Assembly: GCA_036494575.1 (NCBI GenBank)
Contig: DASXOE010000147.1
Span: 1 to 64,000, forward strand
Direction: 5' to 3'
DNA: 64,000 bases
Source: DASZFV01 sp036494575
Lineage (GTDB): Bacteria; Myxococcota_A; Polyangia; Fen-1088
Shown: in pieces, positions 35,424 through 43,145 of the stretch
Numbering within the stretch: the stretch's first letter is position 1
Layout of the letters: each line of letters opens with the position of its first letter
Notes under the pieces: generated by a model
Databases searched by the model: none
What the model saw: the letters and a program-made list of their open reading frames with translations, nothing else
What the model was told of the DNA's origin: nothing
Made by a program: the position numbers and the translations under genes

Positions 35424-36185
35424 TCAAGCCTTGCTGACCTCCGCGGCCCACTGTCGGTAGCGCGCGGAGAAGGCCCTGCGCTCGTCGCGGTGCAACGGGA
35501 CCCAGGCGAACAGCGCGTAGCCGAAGGTCCAGATGAAGAGCACGTCGAACGTGTACTGCCGCGCGACGATGAAAGCCACGGCCGGCGTCACCAGGAAGGC
35601 GGCCACGAAGACCTTGACGTACGTCTGCATGCGCCGAACCCCTCGGTGCGTCATGTACGGAATGGGCAGCAGGCCCGAGATCGCCATCCCCGTGACGAGG
35701 ATGGCGCCCACGACGAACGAGAAGGCGTCCTGCCGGAAGAAGAACCGAGACAGCACGAAGGCCATGGACGCGTAGCCGCTCACCGTCCGCGGCAGCCCGC
35801 AGTACATCAGCGGGTCGCCCATCTTGGCCACAGTGAACAGAGCTTGGCGCACCGTCGCGCAGGCAATGATGATGGCGAGGAGCGCGAGCCCCGCGACGCG
35901 GTGGCCGCCGTGCGCATAGACCGCGTACACGATGAGCGCCGGGACAATGGCCTGCACGAAGTGGTCGGTGGCCGTGTCGAGCTCGCTGCCGAAGCGATTC
36001 GAGGTGGCCGTCAGGCGGGCGACGACGCCGTCGAGCGTATCGCCGAAGAGATAGCCGGCCAGCACCGCGACACCGGCCAGCTCAGGGCGCTGGTCCATGA
36101 TGAAGTAGATCCCGAACACGCCGCCCATGAGGTTCACGAGCGTGAAAAGGTCCTTGACGCCGAACGGCCCGATGCTCCAACGCAC
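35424..36185 (-). CDS. CDP-alcohol phosphatidyltransferase family membrane protein
   Basis: Inner-membrane enzyme of 253 residues with about eight hydrophobic segments. The full active-site pattern DG-x2-AR-x8-G-x3-D-x3-D is present: Asp52, Gly53, Ala56, Arg57, Gly66, Asp70 and Asp74. It transfers a phospho-alcohol group from CDP-alcohol to an acceptor; the length and the long C-terminal half suggest a phosphatidylserine- or phosphatidylcholine-synthase-like enzyme, which I cannot decide. GTG 36185 is the likely start. It is divergent from another family member 98 bp away. Confidence 0.83.
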   Translation of the reverse strand: MRWSIGPFGVKDLFTLVNLMGGVFGIYFIMDQRPELAGVAVLAGYLFGDTLDGVVARLTATSNRFGSELDTATDHFVQAIVPALIVYAVYAHGGHRVAGLALLAIIIACATVRQALFTVAKMGDPLMYCGLPRTVSGYASMAFVLSRFFFRQDAFSFVVGAILVTGMAISGLLPIPYMTHRGVRRMQTYVKVFVAAFLVTPAVAFIVARQYTFDVLFIWTFGYALFAWVPLHRDERRAFSARYRQWAAEVSKA

Positions 36186-36283
36186 GCCCGCAGACCCTAC
36201 CAGATGGCCGCCAAGATGGGGCGCTGGTTTCGCCCCGCATCGAGCGGTGGTCGCGGTCAAATTCGAGGTATCGTGGCTCGCCC

Positions 36284-37408
36284 ATGGCGTCCCCTGATAG
36301 CGCGATCACCGTCGTGATTCGTGCCACCGTCGAGGCGATGCCTGGCGCCGCCCTGCGCGTCGCCGGTCTCCCGGTCGTCGAGCGCGCGCTCAAGCAATGG
36401 GCGCGGCTGCCCGAGGCGCGCGTGCTCGTCGTGAGCGACGGCACCGTGCCGTTGCCCGTCCTCTCCTGGCCAAACGTCTCGGTTCGCCACGCGCGCGACG
36501 CGGGCGAGGCGGACGAAATCATCCGCCGTGCTGAGGTCGCGCCTGCCGCCGTCTGGCCCGCCAACCGCGTCGACCCCGCGGGACGCCCCCGGACCGGCGA
36601 AGTCAGCGGCGACGCGGACGATCCTTCGATCGTCGCTGTCGTCGACGAGCCAAGCCGGCGGCGGGCCGAGGACGCGATCTTCGCCGAGCTGCTGCGCGGC
36701 GACCTGGGGCTCGTCGCGCGCTGGGTCAATAAGCCGATCTCGTTCCGCATCACGCGCCAACTGCTGTGCCGACTGCCCGTGACGCCGAACCAGGTCACGG
36801 TCGCGGCGGGCCTCATCGGCCTCGCCGGGTGCGCCCTCATCGCGACGGGCGGCTACGCCGCCGTCGTCGCGGGCTTCGCGCTCGCGCAGCTCCAGTCGGT
36901 GCTCGACGGCTGCGACGGCGAGCTCGCGCGCGTCCGCTTCCAGCAGAGCGCCATCGGTGAATGGCTCGACACGATCACCGACGACGTCCTGAACCTGGCG
37001 CTCCTCGCCGGCCTGGCACTGGCCCTACGCAATCCGGCGCGCGGCGGCCCGGCGGCAGGCCCCGCGCTCGCCGCGCTCGCGGCGAGCGCGCTGCTCTTTT
37101 ACAACGTCGTCGCCTATCGAGAGCTCCGCCGGCAGGGCGAAGGTGGGGAGGTCTTGAAGGTCCGGTGGTGGTTCGCGCGCGGCGGCGACATGAAGGGGCT
37201 CGCCGGCCATACGAAAAAGGGCCCGATCGCGTTCGTGTACAACCTCGGACGGCGCGACGTCTTCGTGCTCGTCTGGCTCATCCTCGCCATCGCCGATCAG
37301 CTCGGCGTCGTGCTGATCTTCGGGCTGCTCGTCGCGGGGGCTTCGTTCGTCGTGGCGGCAGGTCAGGTCCTGACGGAGCTCCGACGGAGAGCCCCGCGCC
37401 CTTCATAG
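36284..37408 (+). CDS. CDP-alcohol phosphotransferase with reduced nucleotidyltransferase-like N-terminus
   Basis: A 374-residue protein. The C-terminal 220 residues are a membrane CDP-alcohol phosphotransferase with an intact motif (in DGELARVRFQQSAIGEWLD, then TITD), preceded by ARWVNKPISFRITR and LPVTPNQVT, which resemble the bifunctional inositol-phosphate cytidylyltransferase/DIPP synthases. The N-terminal 140 residues resemble a shortened nucleotidyltransferase (AITVVIRATVEAMP, RVLVVSDGTVPLP) but lack the GxGTRxxP loop. It may therefore keep only the transferase step. Last six bases overlap the converging mgtE gene. Confidence 0.75.
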   Translation: MASPDSAITVVIRATVEAMPGAALRVAGLPVVERALKQWARLPEARVLVVSDGTVPLPVLSWPNVSVRHARDAGEADEIIRRAEVAPAAVWPANRVDPAGRPRTGEVSGDADDPSIVAVVDEPSRRRAEDAIFAELLRGDLGLVARWVNKPISFRITRQLLCRLPVTPNQVTVAAGLIGLAGCALIATGGYAAVVAGFALAQLQSVLDGCDGELARVRFQQSAIGEWLDTITDDVLNLALLAGLALALRNPARGGPAAGPALAALAASALLFYNVVAYRELRRQGEGGEVLKVRWWFARGGDMKGLAGHTKKGPIAFVYNLGRRDVFVLVWLILAIADQLGVVLIFGLLVAGASFVVAAGQVLTELRRRAPRPS

Positions 37409-38752
37409 GAGGCGGCCGCGTAGGATCACGGCGGCGACGCTGAAGTAGATCACGAGCCCGCTGACATCGACGAGCGTGGCCACGAGGGGCGCGCAGGCGC
37501 TCGCGGGGTCGAAGCCCACGCGACGCAGGCCGAAGGGCAGCATCGACCCGGCCAGGCTCCCCCACAGCACGACGCCGATGAGGCTGGCGGCGACCGTCAT
37601 CGCGACCGCGACGGCGTGGACGCCATACGAGTGAAAGACGGCGGACCAGATCATGATGCGCGCGAAGCCGATGAGGGCCAGCACGGCCCCGAGGCCGGCG
37701 CCGATGAAGATCTCGCGCCGCATGACGCGCCACCAGTCGCGGATGCGCACCTCGCCGAGCGACATGGCGCGGATGACGAGCGTGCTCGCCTGCGACCCCG
37801 AGTTGCCGCCGCTCGAGATGATGAGCGGCACGAACAGGGCGAGGACGACCGCGCGCGCGATCTCCTTCTCGAAGTAGCCCATGGCCGTGGCCGTCAGCAT
37901 CTCCCCGATGAACAGCGCCGCGAGCCAGCCCACGCGCTTCCGCAGCAGCCGCTGCAGCGAGATGCGGAGATACGGCTCGTCGAGGGCCTCGACGCCGCCG
38001 ATCTTCTGGATGTCCTCGGTGGCCGACTCGCGCACGACCGCGACGACGTCGTCGATCGTGATGACGCCCTTCATGCGGCCCTCCTTGTCTACGATGGGCA
38101 ACGCCTTGAAGTGTCGCTGATCGAAGAGGCGCGCGACGTCTTCCTGGGGGAGGTCCTCGGGGATCGAGACGACGTCCTTCCTCATGATGTCGCGCACGCG
38201 CGCGGCGCCGGCCTCGACGAACAGCTGCCAGAAGGGCACGACGCCGAGCAGTCGTTGCTCGGCGTCGAGTACGTAGGCGTACGGCAGGGAGTGGCGGCGT
38301 TCGCGCAGCTGCTGCCGCAGATAGCGCACCGCCTCGTCGATCGCCATGTCGGCCCGAAGGCGCGGGTACCGGGGATCCATGAGGCCGCCCGCGCGATCCT
38401 CCGCGTGGGCCAGCAACGCGCTCACCTCGCGCCGCGTCGCCTCGTCGAGCAACGCGAGCAGGACCGCTCGCTCCGACTCACTGGACGCCCGAACGACGTC
38501 GGTCGCGTCGTCGGGCGGCAGGATCCGGATCCACGTGCGCTTCTCGGCGGACGTCATGCCCGCGAGCAACTCCGCCTGGTCCGCCGAGCCGAGCGCCAGG
38601 AAGAAATCGCCGGCTTGCTCGCGCGACAAGAGGTGAAAGGCGAGCGCGCGGTCGGCCGGTGAGAGGAGCGGCCAGGTGTCGCGCACCTCCGTCTCGGTGA
38701 TCCGGTCGGAGGTCTCGGGGTGAATCGAGCTCGTGGGGACGGCGTCGCTCAT
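37403..38752 (-). CDS. mgtE: Magnesium transporter MgtE
   Basis: Magnesium channel/transporter of 449 residues: an N-terminal MgtE_N helical domain (about 20-130), paired CBS domains (about 130-250, with MDPRYPRL, IMRKDVVSIPEDL and VITIDDVVAVV), a plug helix and five membrane helices (from about 275) including the pore signature SSGGNSGSQAS. ATG 38752 is preferred over a TTG at 38767. The region 50-100 bp upstream carries three copies of the palindrome TGAACGTTCA, a candidate regulator site. It converges with and overlaps the gene at 36284 by six bases. Confidence 0.93.
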   Translation of the reverse strand: MSDAVPTSSIHPETSDRITETEVRDTWPLLSPADRALAFHLLSREQAGDFFLALGSADQAELLAGMTSAEKRTWIRILPPDDATDVVRASSESERAVLLALLDEATRREVSALLAHAEDRAGGLMDPRYPRLRADMAIDEAVRYLRQQLRERRHSLPYAYVLDAEQRLLGVVPFWQLFVEAGAARVRDIMRKDVVSIPEDLPQEDVARLFDQRHFKALPIVDKEGRMKGVITIDDVVAVVRESATEDIQKIGGVEALDEPYLRISLQRLLRKRVGWLAALFIGEMLTATAMGYFEKEIARAVVLALFVPLIISSGGNSGSQASTLVIRAMSLGEVRIRDWWRVMRREIFIGAGLGAVLALIGFARIMIWSAVFHSYGVHAVAVAMTVAASLIGVVLWGSLAGSMLPFGLRRVGFDPASACAPLVATLVDVSGLVIYFSVAAVILRGRLL

Positions 38753-38799
38753 GCCGACATCATGCAACGTCGGGGCGGCGAAGGGATCCCCCCGTTCTG

Positions 38800-38850
38800 T
38801 GAACGTTCAGCCGGCCTCTGAACGTTCAGCCGGCCTCTGAACGTTCAGCC
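38800..38850. repeat. Three direct repeats of palindrome TGAACGTTCA, 19-bp period
   Basis: The perfect 10-bp palindrome TGAACGTTCA occurs at 38800-38809, 38819-38828 and 38838-38847, linked by GCCGGCCTC. The array lies 48-96 bp upstream of the mgtE start and its last copy contains the stop codon of the DUF4242 gene. The period is just under two helical turns, so a protein could bind all copies on about the same face. Alternatively it arose by tandem duplication of a gene end. Confidence 0.7.
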
Positions 38851-39120
38851 GGGTCCCCAGTCGGTCGAGACCCACACGCGATCGTATTTGAACCCCGCGC
38901 TGCGGTATGCGTCGCGCACCATCTGCGCGTCCTTGGCGTCGTAGATGCAGATGCAGCGGGTGCGGTCCGCCGACATGTGGCTCCCGACCCAGGTCGCATC
39001 GCGCAGGTCCAGGCAAGGCTTGAGCGCCGCCGTGAGCTGCGCGTGCATCTCGGCCGTGAGCGGAGGATCGAACGATTCCTCGACGACGATGCGAGGCATG
39101 CGAGGCGCCAGTATACCCAT
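38845..39120 (-). CDS. DUF4242 family small protein
   Basis: A ferredoxin-like-fold protein of 91 residues (84 if ATG 39099 is used, where family similarity begins: MPRIVVEESFDPPLT). It contains the family segment THVGSHMS-like WVGSHMSADRTRCICIYDA. Related small proteins have been reported to bind nickel; the role is otherwise unknown. ATG 39120 overlaps the stop of the hydrolase gene (TGATG), which favours the longer form by coupling. It is the last gene of a long minus-strand operon. Confidence 0.75.
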   Translation of the reverse strand: MGILAPRMPRIVVEESFDPPLTAEMHAQLTAALKPCLDLRDATWVGSHMSADRTRCICIYDAKDAQMVRDAYRSAGFKYDRVWVSTDWGPG

Positions 39121-40118
39121 CACGCCGGCCGCGTGGCGAGCCAGGTCGCGATGCGCTCCTCGGCCCAATAGCGGGCGCGCCAGGGCCAGCGGCCCCAGGC
39201 GAAGGCAGCGTGGCCGCCCCACTTGGTGACGGCGAACCGGACGTCCTCGGAGGCGGCGTCGCGCGCGGCCGCCAGCGACTGCTTCGGCAGGAAGGGATCG
39301 TCCTCGCTGCTCACGCAGAGCGTGGGGATCTCGATGTCGGCGAGGAAGCGCAGCGAGCTCGACTTGCGGTAGTAGTCGGTCGCGCTCGCGAATCCGTGCA
39401 GCGGCGCCGTCGCGTAGTCGTCGAACGCGAACAGCGTTTTGGCGAAGCGAATGCGATCCCGGTCGAGGTGCTCCGTCTCGCGCGGGAAGCGCTCGAGCAC
39501 GCCGAGGGTCTTGCGCTTGAGCGTCTTGAGAAAATGCGAGGCGTAGACGCGCGCGAAGCCACGCTCGAGGTGGCGCGACGCCGCCGCGAGGTCGTAAGGA
39601 ACCGAGATCGTCGCGGCGGCCTCGACGCGGCTGCGCGCGCCCTTCTCGCCGAGCCACTTGAGCAGGACGTTGCCGCCAAGAGACACACCGATGGCGTAAA
39701 GCGGCGTGCGCGGCTCGCGGCGCGCCAGCGTCTCGACGAGGAAGTCGAGATCCTGCGTGTCGCCCGAGTGATAGAGGCGCGGACGGCGGTTGGACACGAG
39801 CTGGCCGTTCCCTGGGTCGCGCGCGCACGAGCGGAAGTTCAACACGGTGGCGCGCATCCCCGCCGCGGAGAGCTCGCGCGCGAGGCCCTGGACGTAGACC
39901 GAGCGCGAGCAGCCCTCGAGGCCGTGCAGCAACACGACGCGCGGCGCGCCCGCCGGACCGGGGACGTGATCGACGACGAGGTCGTCGTCGTCGGGAGTCG
40001 TCAGGACCTCGCGCTCGAACGATGCGACACGATCGGAGCGCCCGACGCGCCCCCAGATGGTTTGGGCGTGAGCGCTCCGCGCCCACCAGGCCGCACGTTC
40101 CTCGGGAGCCTTGGCCAC
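39120..40118 (-). CDS. Alpha/beta hydrolase, YheT family
   Basis: A 332-residue soluble hydrolase. The family opener SAHAQTIWGRV is at residues 15-25, the oxyanion segment is VVLLHGLEGCSRSVYVQGLA, the nucleophile is Ser in GVSLGGNVLLKW (about residue 146), the acid lies in SSEDDPFLP and the base in WGGHAAF. YheT-type enzymes are esterases of unclear physiological substrate. It starts two bases after the rpe stop and overlaps the next gene by TGATG, so it is a member of the long operon. Confidence 0.87.
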   Translation of the reverse strand: MAKAPEERAAWWARSAHAQTIWGRVGRSDRVASFEREVLTTPDDDDLVVDHVPGPAGAPRVVLLHGLEGCSRSVYVQGLARELSAAGMRATVLNFRSCARDPGNGQLVSNRRPRLYHSGDTQDLDFLVETLARREPRTPLYAIGVSLGGNVLLKWLGEKGARSRVEAAATISVPYDLAAASRHLERGFARVYASHFLKTLKRKTLGVLERFPRETEHLDRDRIRFAKTLFAFDDYATAPLHGFASATDYYRKSSSLRFLADIEIPTLCVSSEDDPFLPKQSLAAARDAASEDVRFAVTKWGGHAAFAWGRWPWRARYWAEERIATWLATRPA

Positions 40119-40120
40119 CG

Positions 40121-40810
40121 CTACCCCGACTTGGGCCGCGCCGAGCCGCGCGCCGCGCCCTCGCGCAGGGCCTGAATGGCGCCGCGATAATCGCGCCCCG
40201 GCGCGCCGAAGATCGCCGAGCCGGCGACGAGCACGTTGGCGCCCGCCCCCACGACCCGCGCGACCGTGTCGGGCGAGACGCCACCGTCGACTTCGATGTC
40301 CGTCGCCAGTCCGCGTCGCGCGATCGTCGCGCGCAGCGCCTCTATCTTGGGCACGACGGCCTCGATGAAGCGCTGGCCGCCGAAGCCCGGGTTCACGGTC
40401 ATGAGCAGCACCATGTCGAGGTCCGACAAGACGACGTCGAGCCCGTCGAGCGGCGAATGTGGGTTCACGGCAACCGAGGCCCTCTTGCCGAGGCTCTTGA
40501 TGTGCTCGATCGTGCGGTGCAGGTGCGGCGAGGCCTCGAGGTGCACGCTGATGGAATCGGCGCCCGCGCGCGCGAACTCGTCGACGTAGCGCTCGGGCTC
40601 GACGATCATGAGATGGACGTCGAGGGGCAGCTGCGTGGCGGCGCGCACGGCCCGCACGACCACCGGTCCGATGGTGATATTGGGGACGAAGCGGCCGTCC
40701 ATGACGTCTACGTGGATGATGTCCGCGCCCGCGGCCTCGACGGCCCTGACCTCGTCGGCGAGGCGGCCGAAGTCGGCCGAGAGGATCGAAGGGGCGACGC
40801 GCACGCTCAT
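40121..40810 (-). CDS. rpe: Ribulose-phosphate 3-epimerase
   Basis: Interconverts ribulose 5-phosphate and xylulose 5-phosphate in the pentose phosphate pathway. The 229-residue TIM barrel shows APSILSADF, HVDVMDGRFVPNIT with metal ligands, MTVNPGFGGQRF and the phosphate loop IEVDGGVSPDT. ATG 40810 was chosen because it overlaps the rsmB stop (ATGA), the rule in this operon; ATG 40822 would add four residues. Confidence 0.94.
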   Translation of the reverse strand: MSVRVAPSILSADFGRLADEVRAVEAAGADIIHVDVMDGRFVPNITIGPVVVRAVRAATQLPLDVHLMIVEPERYVDEFARAGADSISVHLEASPHLHRTIEHIKSLGKRASVAVNPHSPLDGLDVVLSDLDMVLLMTVNPGFGGQRFIEAVVPKIEALRATIARRGLATDIEVDGGVSPDTVARVVGAGANVLVAGSAIFGAPGRDYRGAIQALREGAARGSARPKSG

Positions 40811-42183
40811 GTCGATCGCCATCTTACCAGCCGCGCCGCGAAAAACGCGTCGGCGTCGTCGCGGTGAGGCCAGGTGCGCAGAAAACCCGCGGCGTCGACG
40901 AAGCGCTCCCAGGACACGCGGCCCGCGGGCGCGGGCGGCTCCAGGCGAAATTGCGGGTGGCCCCGGAGGAACTCCGCGACGACGTCCTCGCACTCGATGC
41001 GCTCGAAGGTGCAGACGGAGTACGTCAGCACGCCGCCCGGGGCGACCAGCGGCGCGAGCGTCTCGAGCATGCGCCCTTGCTGCGCCGCGAGCCGCGGCAA
41101 ATCTTCGGCGGTGCGACGCGTGAGGGCCTCCGGATGCCGGCGCAGGACCCCGAGTCCGCTGCACGGCGCGTCGAGCAGCACGCGCTCGAAGCGCGCGCCC
41201 GCGTCGGGGAACGGCCGCATGAGGTCGACGACGGCCGTCGTGACGCCCGTGACGCCGAGGCGCTCGAAGGCCACGCGCGCCTCGCCGAGCTTGGCGCGCG
41301 AAAGATCGACGGCCTCGACGCGCGCGCCGTTGCCCGCGAGCGCCGCCAGGTGGGCGCTCTTGCCGCCCGTGCCCGCGCACGCGTCGAGGATGCGCTCGCC
41401 CGCGCGCGCGCCGCACAGCTCGACGACCACCTGGGCGCCCGTGTCCTCGACGGCGAGCAGGCCCTCCCGCCAGGCGCCCGTCGCGGCGAGCGCATCGAGG
41501 TCGCGCGCGAGCAGCGCGTCGGGCGCGACCAGCGAAGGCTCGATGCGCGCGTCGGCCCGCTCTGCGCGCAGGCGCTCGAGCACGGTGGCGCGCTCGGCGC
41601 GCAGCGCGTTCGCGCGTAACGCGAGCGGCGCGGGCGCGCCCACGGCGTCGCCGAAGGCCACGGCGTCGGCCGCCGGCAGCTCGGCCAGCAGCAGCCCGGC
41701 GAGCCAGCGCGGCAGCCCGGCCGCCTCGACGAGGTAGCCGCGGGCGTCGCGCGCCGGATCGGGAAGCGGCGGCTCGCCGCGATCGGCGAGGCGCCGCAGG
41801 AGCGCGTTGGCGAGCCGCCCCACGCCCGGTCCCCCCAGCTGCTTGCAGATCTCGACGGCCTCGTTGACGGAGGCGTACGCGGGGATGCGATCCAGAAAGA
41901 GCACCTGGTAGGCGCCCACGCGCAGGGCCACGCGCACCCGCGGCTCGAGGCCCGCGAGGCCTTTGCTCGCGAACGCCTCGAGCGCGCGATCGAGGCGCGC
42001 GCGCCGCCGCAGCACGCCGTAGACCAGCTCCGTCGCGAGTCCGCGCTCAGCGGCGCTCAGCGTCGGCGCGCGATCGAGCGCCGCCGAGAGGGCGCGATTG
42101 GCGAAGGCGCCCGATTGCTCGACGCGCTCGAGCACCGAGCGGGCGAGATCGCGGCCGGTGGGCGTCCCTCTCCCCGCCGTCAT
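40807..42183 (-). CDS. rsmB: 16S rRNA (cytosine-967-C5)-methyltransferase RsmB
   Basis: A 458-residue methyltransferase acting on 16S rRNA. The N-terminal NusB-like domain (about 8-140, with IPAYASVNEAVEICKQLG) is joined to a SAM-dependent domain: SAM loop DACAGTGGKSAHLAALAG, catalytic PCSG in DAPCSGLGVLRRHPE and the second cysteine in YSVCTFE. The ATG 42183 overlaps the fmt stop (ATGA). The C-terminus ends LVRWRST. The order fmt-rsmB-rpe is widespread in bacteria. Confidence 0.94.
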   Translation of the reverse strand: MTAGRGTPTGRDLARSVLERVEQSGAFANRALSAALDRAPTLSAAERGLATELVYGVLRRRARLDRALEAFASKGLAGLEPRVRVALRVGAYQVLFLDRIPAYASVNEAVEICKQLGGPGVGRLANALLRRLADRGEPPLPDPARDARGYLVEAAGLPRWLAGLLLAELPAADAVAFGDAVGAPAPLALRANALRAERATVLERLRAERADARIEPSLVAPDALLARDLDALAATGAWREGLLAVEDTGAQVVVELCGARAGERILDACAGTGGKSAHLAALAGNGARVEAVDLSRAKLGEARVAFERLGVTGVTTAVVDLMRPFPDAGARFERVLLDAPCSGLGVLRRHPEALTRRTAEDLPRLAAQQGRMLETLAPLVAPGGVLTYSVCTFERIECEDVVAEFLRGHPQFRLEPPAPAGRVSWERFVDAAGFLRTWPHRDDADAFFAARLVRWRST

Positions 42184-43145
42184 TCGCTTGGCCGCGCCGC
42201 CGGATCTTGCAAGGATGTCCCTGAGGCCACGGGGCGCCCCCCGAGGAAGGCCGCCGCGGGCACGCGCTTGCGCCCGGCGAGCTGCAGCTCGGCGAAGGCG
42301 ACGGACGCGTCGGCGCAGGCCACCGCGAGGCCCTCGGCGCGCAGGCCGAGGACGACGCCCGGGGCCGCGCCGGGGGTTCCCGCGAGGACGCGCGGGCCGA
42401 ACACGCGCAGCGGCTGGCCGTCGAGCAGGGCCGTCGCGCCCGGCCACGGATCGCAGCCGCGCGCGCGCGCCGAGACCGCCCGCGCCGAGACGTCGAAGCG
42501 CAGGCGCCCGTCCTCTTTGAGGAGAGGCGGCGCCAGCGTCGCGGCCGCGTCGTCCTGAGACGCGAGCGTCACCGCGCCGGAGAGGATCGCCGGCAAGGTC
42601 TCCACGAGCAGAGGCGCCCCCGCGGCCGCGAGCGCGAGCGCGAGCGTGGCCGTCGTGTCCTCATCTCCGATGGGCACCTCGCGCGTGGCCGCGACCGGGC
42701 CCGTGTCGAGCCCCGCCTCCATGCGCATGATCGAGACGCCCGTCACCCGCTCGCCGCGGATGATGGCCCACTGGATGGGCGCCGCGCCGCGCAGCTTGGG
42801 CAGCAGCGAGCCGTGCACGTTCCAGCACCCGCGGCGCGGCACGTCGAGGAGCGCCTGAGGCAGGATGCGCCCGTACGCCACGACGACGAAGACGTCGGCG
42901 CCGAGCGCGCGCAGCGTCTGCTCGAGCTCCGGCGCGCGGACCCGCTCCGGCTGGAGGATGGGCACGCCCAGACGGCGCGCCGCGACCTTGACGGCCGGCT
43001 CCGCGAGCTGCCGCCCGCGGCCGGCCGGGCGATCTGGCTGGCTCACGACGGCCACGACCTCGGTGGATTGCGCGACGGCCTCGAGGAACGGCACGGCGAA
43101 CGCCGGCGAGCCGAAGAAGACCGCACGCGGCGGCGAGCCGGGCAT
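42180..43145 (-). CDS. fmt: Methionyl-tRNA formyltransferase
   Basis: Formylates initiator Met-tRNA. The 321-residue protein shows VFFGSPAFAVPFLEAV, VSQPDRPAGRG, VVVAYGRILPQALLD and the catalytic core HGSLLPKLRGAAPIQWAI with MRMEAGLDTGP, then a C-terminal OB-like domain (about 210-310). ATG 43145 overlaps the stop of the upstream DUF4388 gene (TGATG). No def gene is adjacent in this window. Confidence 0.95.
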   Translation of the reverse strand: MPGSPPRAVFFGSPAFAVPFLEAVAQSTEVVAVVSQPDRPAGRGRQLAEPAVKVAARRLGVPILQPERVRAPELEQTLRALGADVFVVVAYGRILPQALLDVPRRGCWNVHGSLLPKLRGAAPIQWAIIRGERVTGVSIMRMEAGLDTGPVAATREVPIGDEDTTATLALALAAAGAPLLVETLPAILSGAVTLASQDDAAATLAPPLLKEDGRLRFDVSARAVSARARGCDPWPGATALLDGQPLRVFGPRVLAGTPGAAPGVVLGLRAEGLAVACADASVAFAELQLAGRKRVPAAAFLGGRPVASGTSLQDPAARPSE

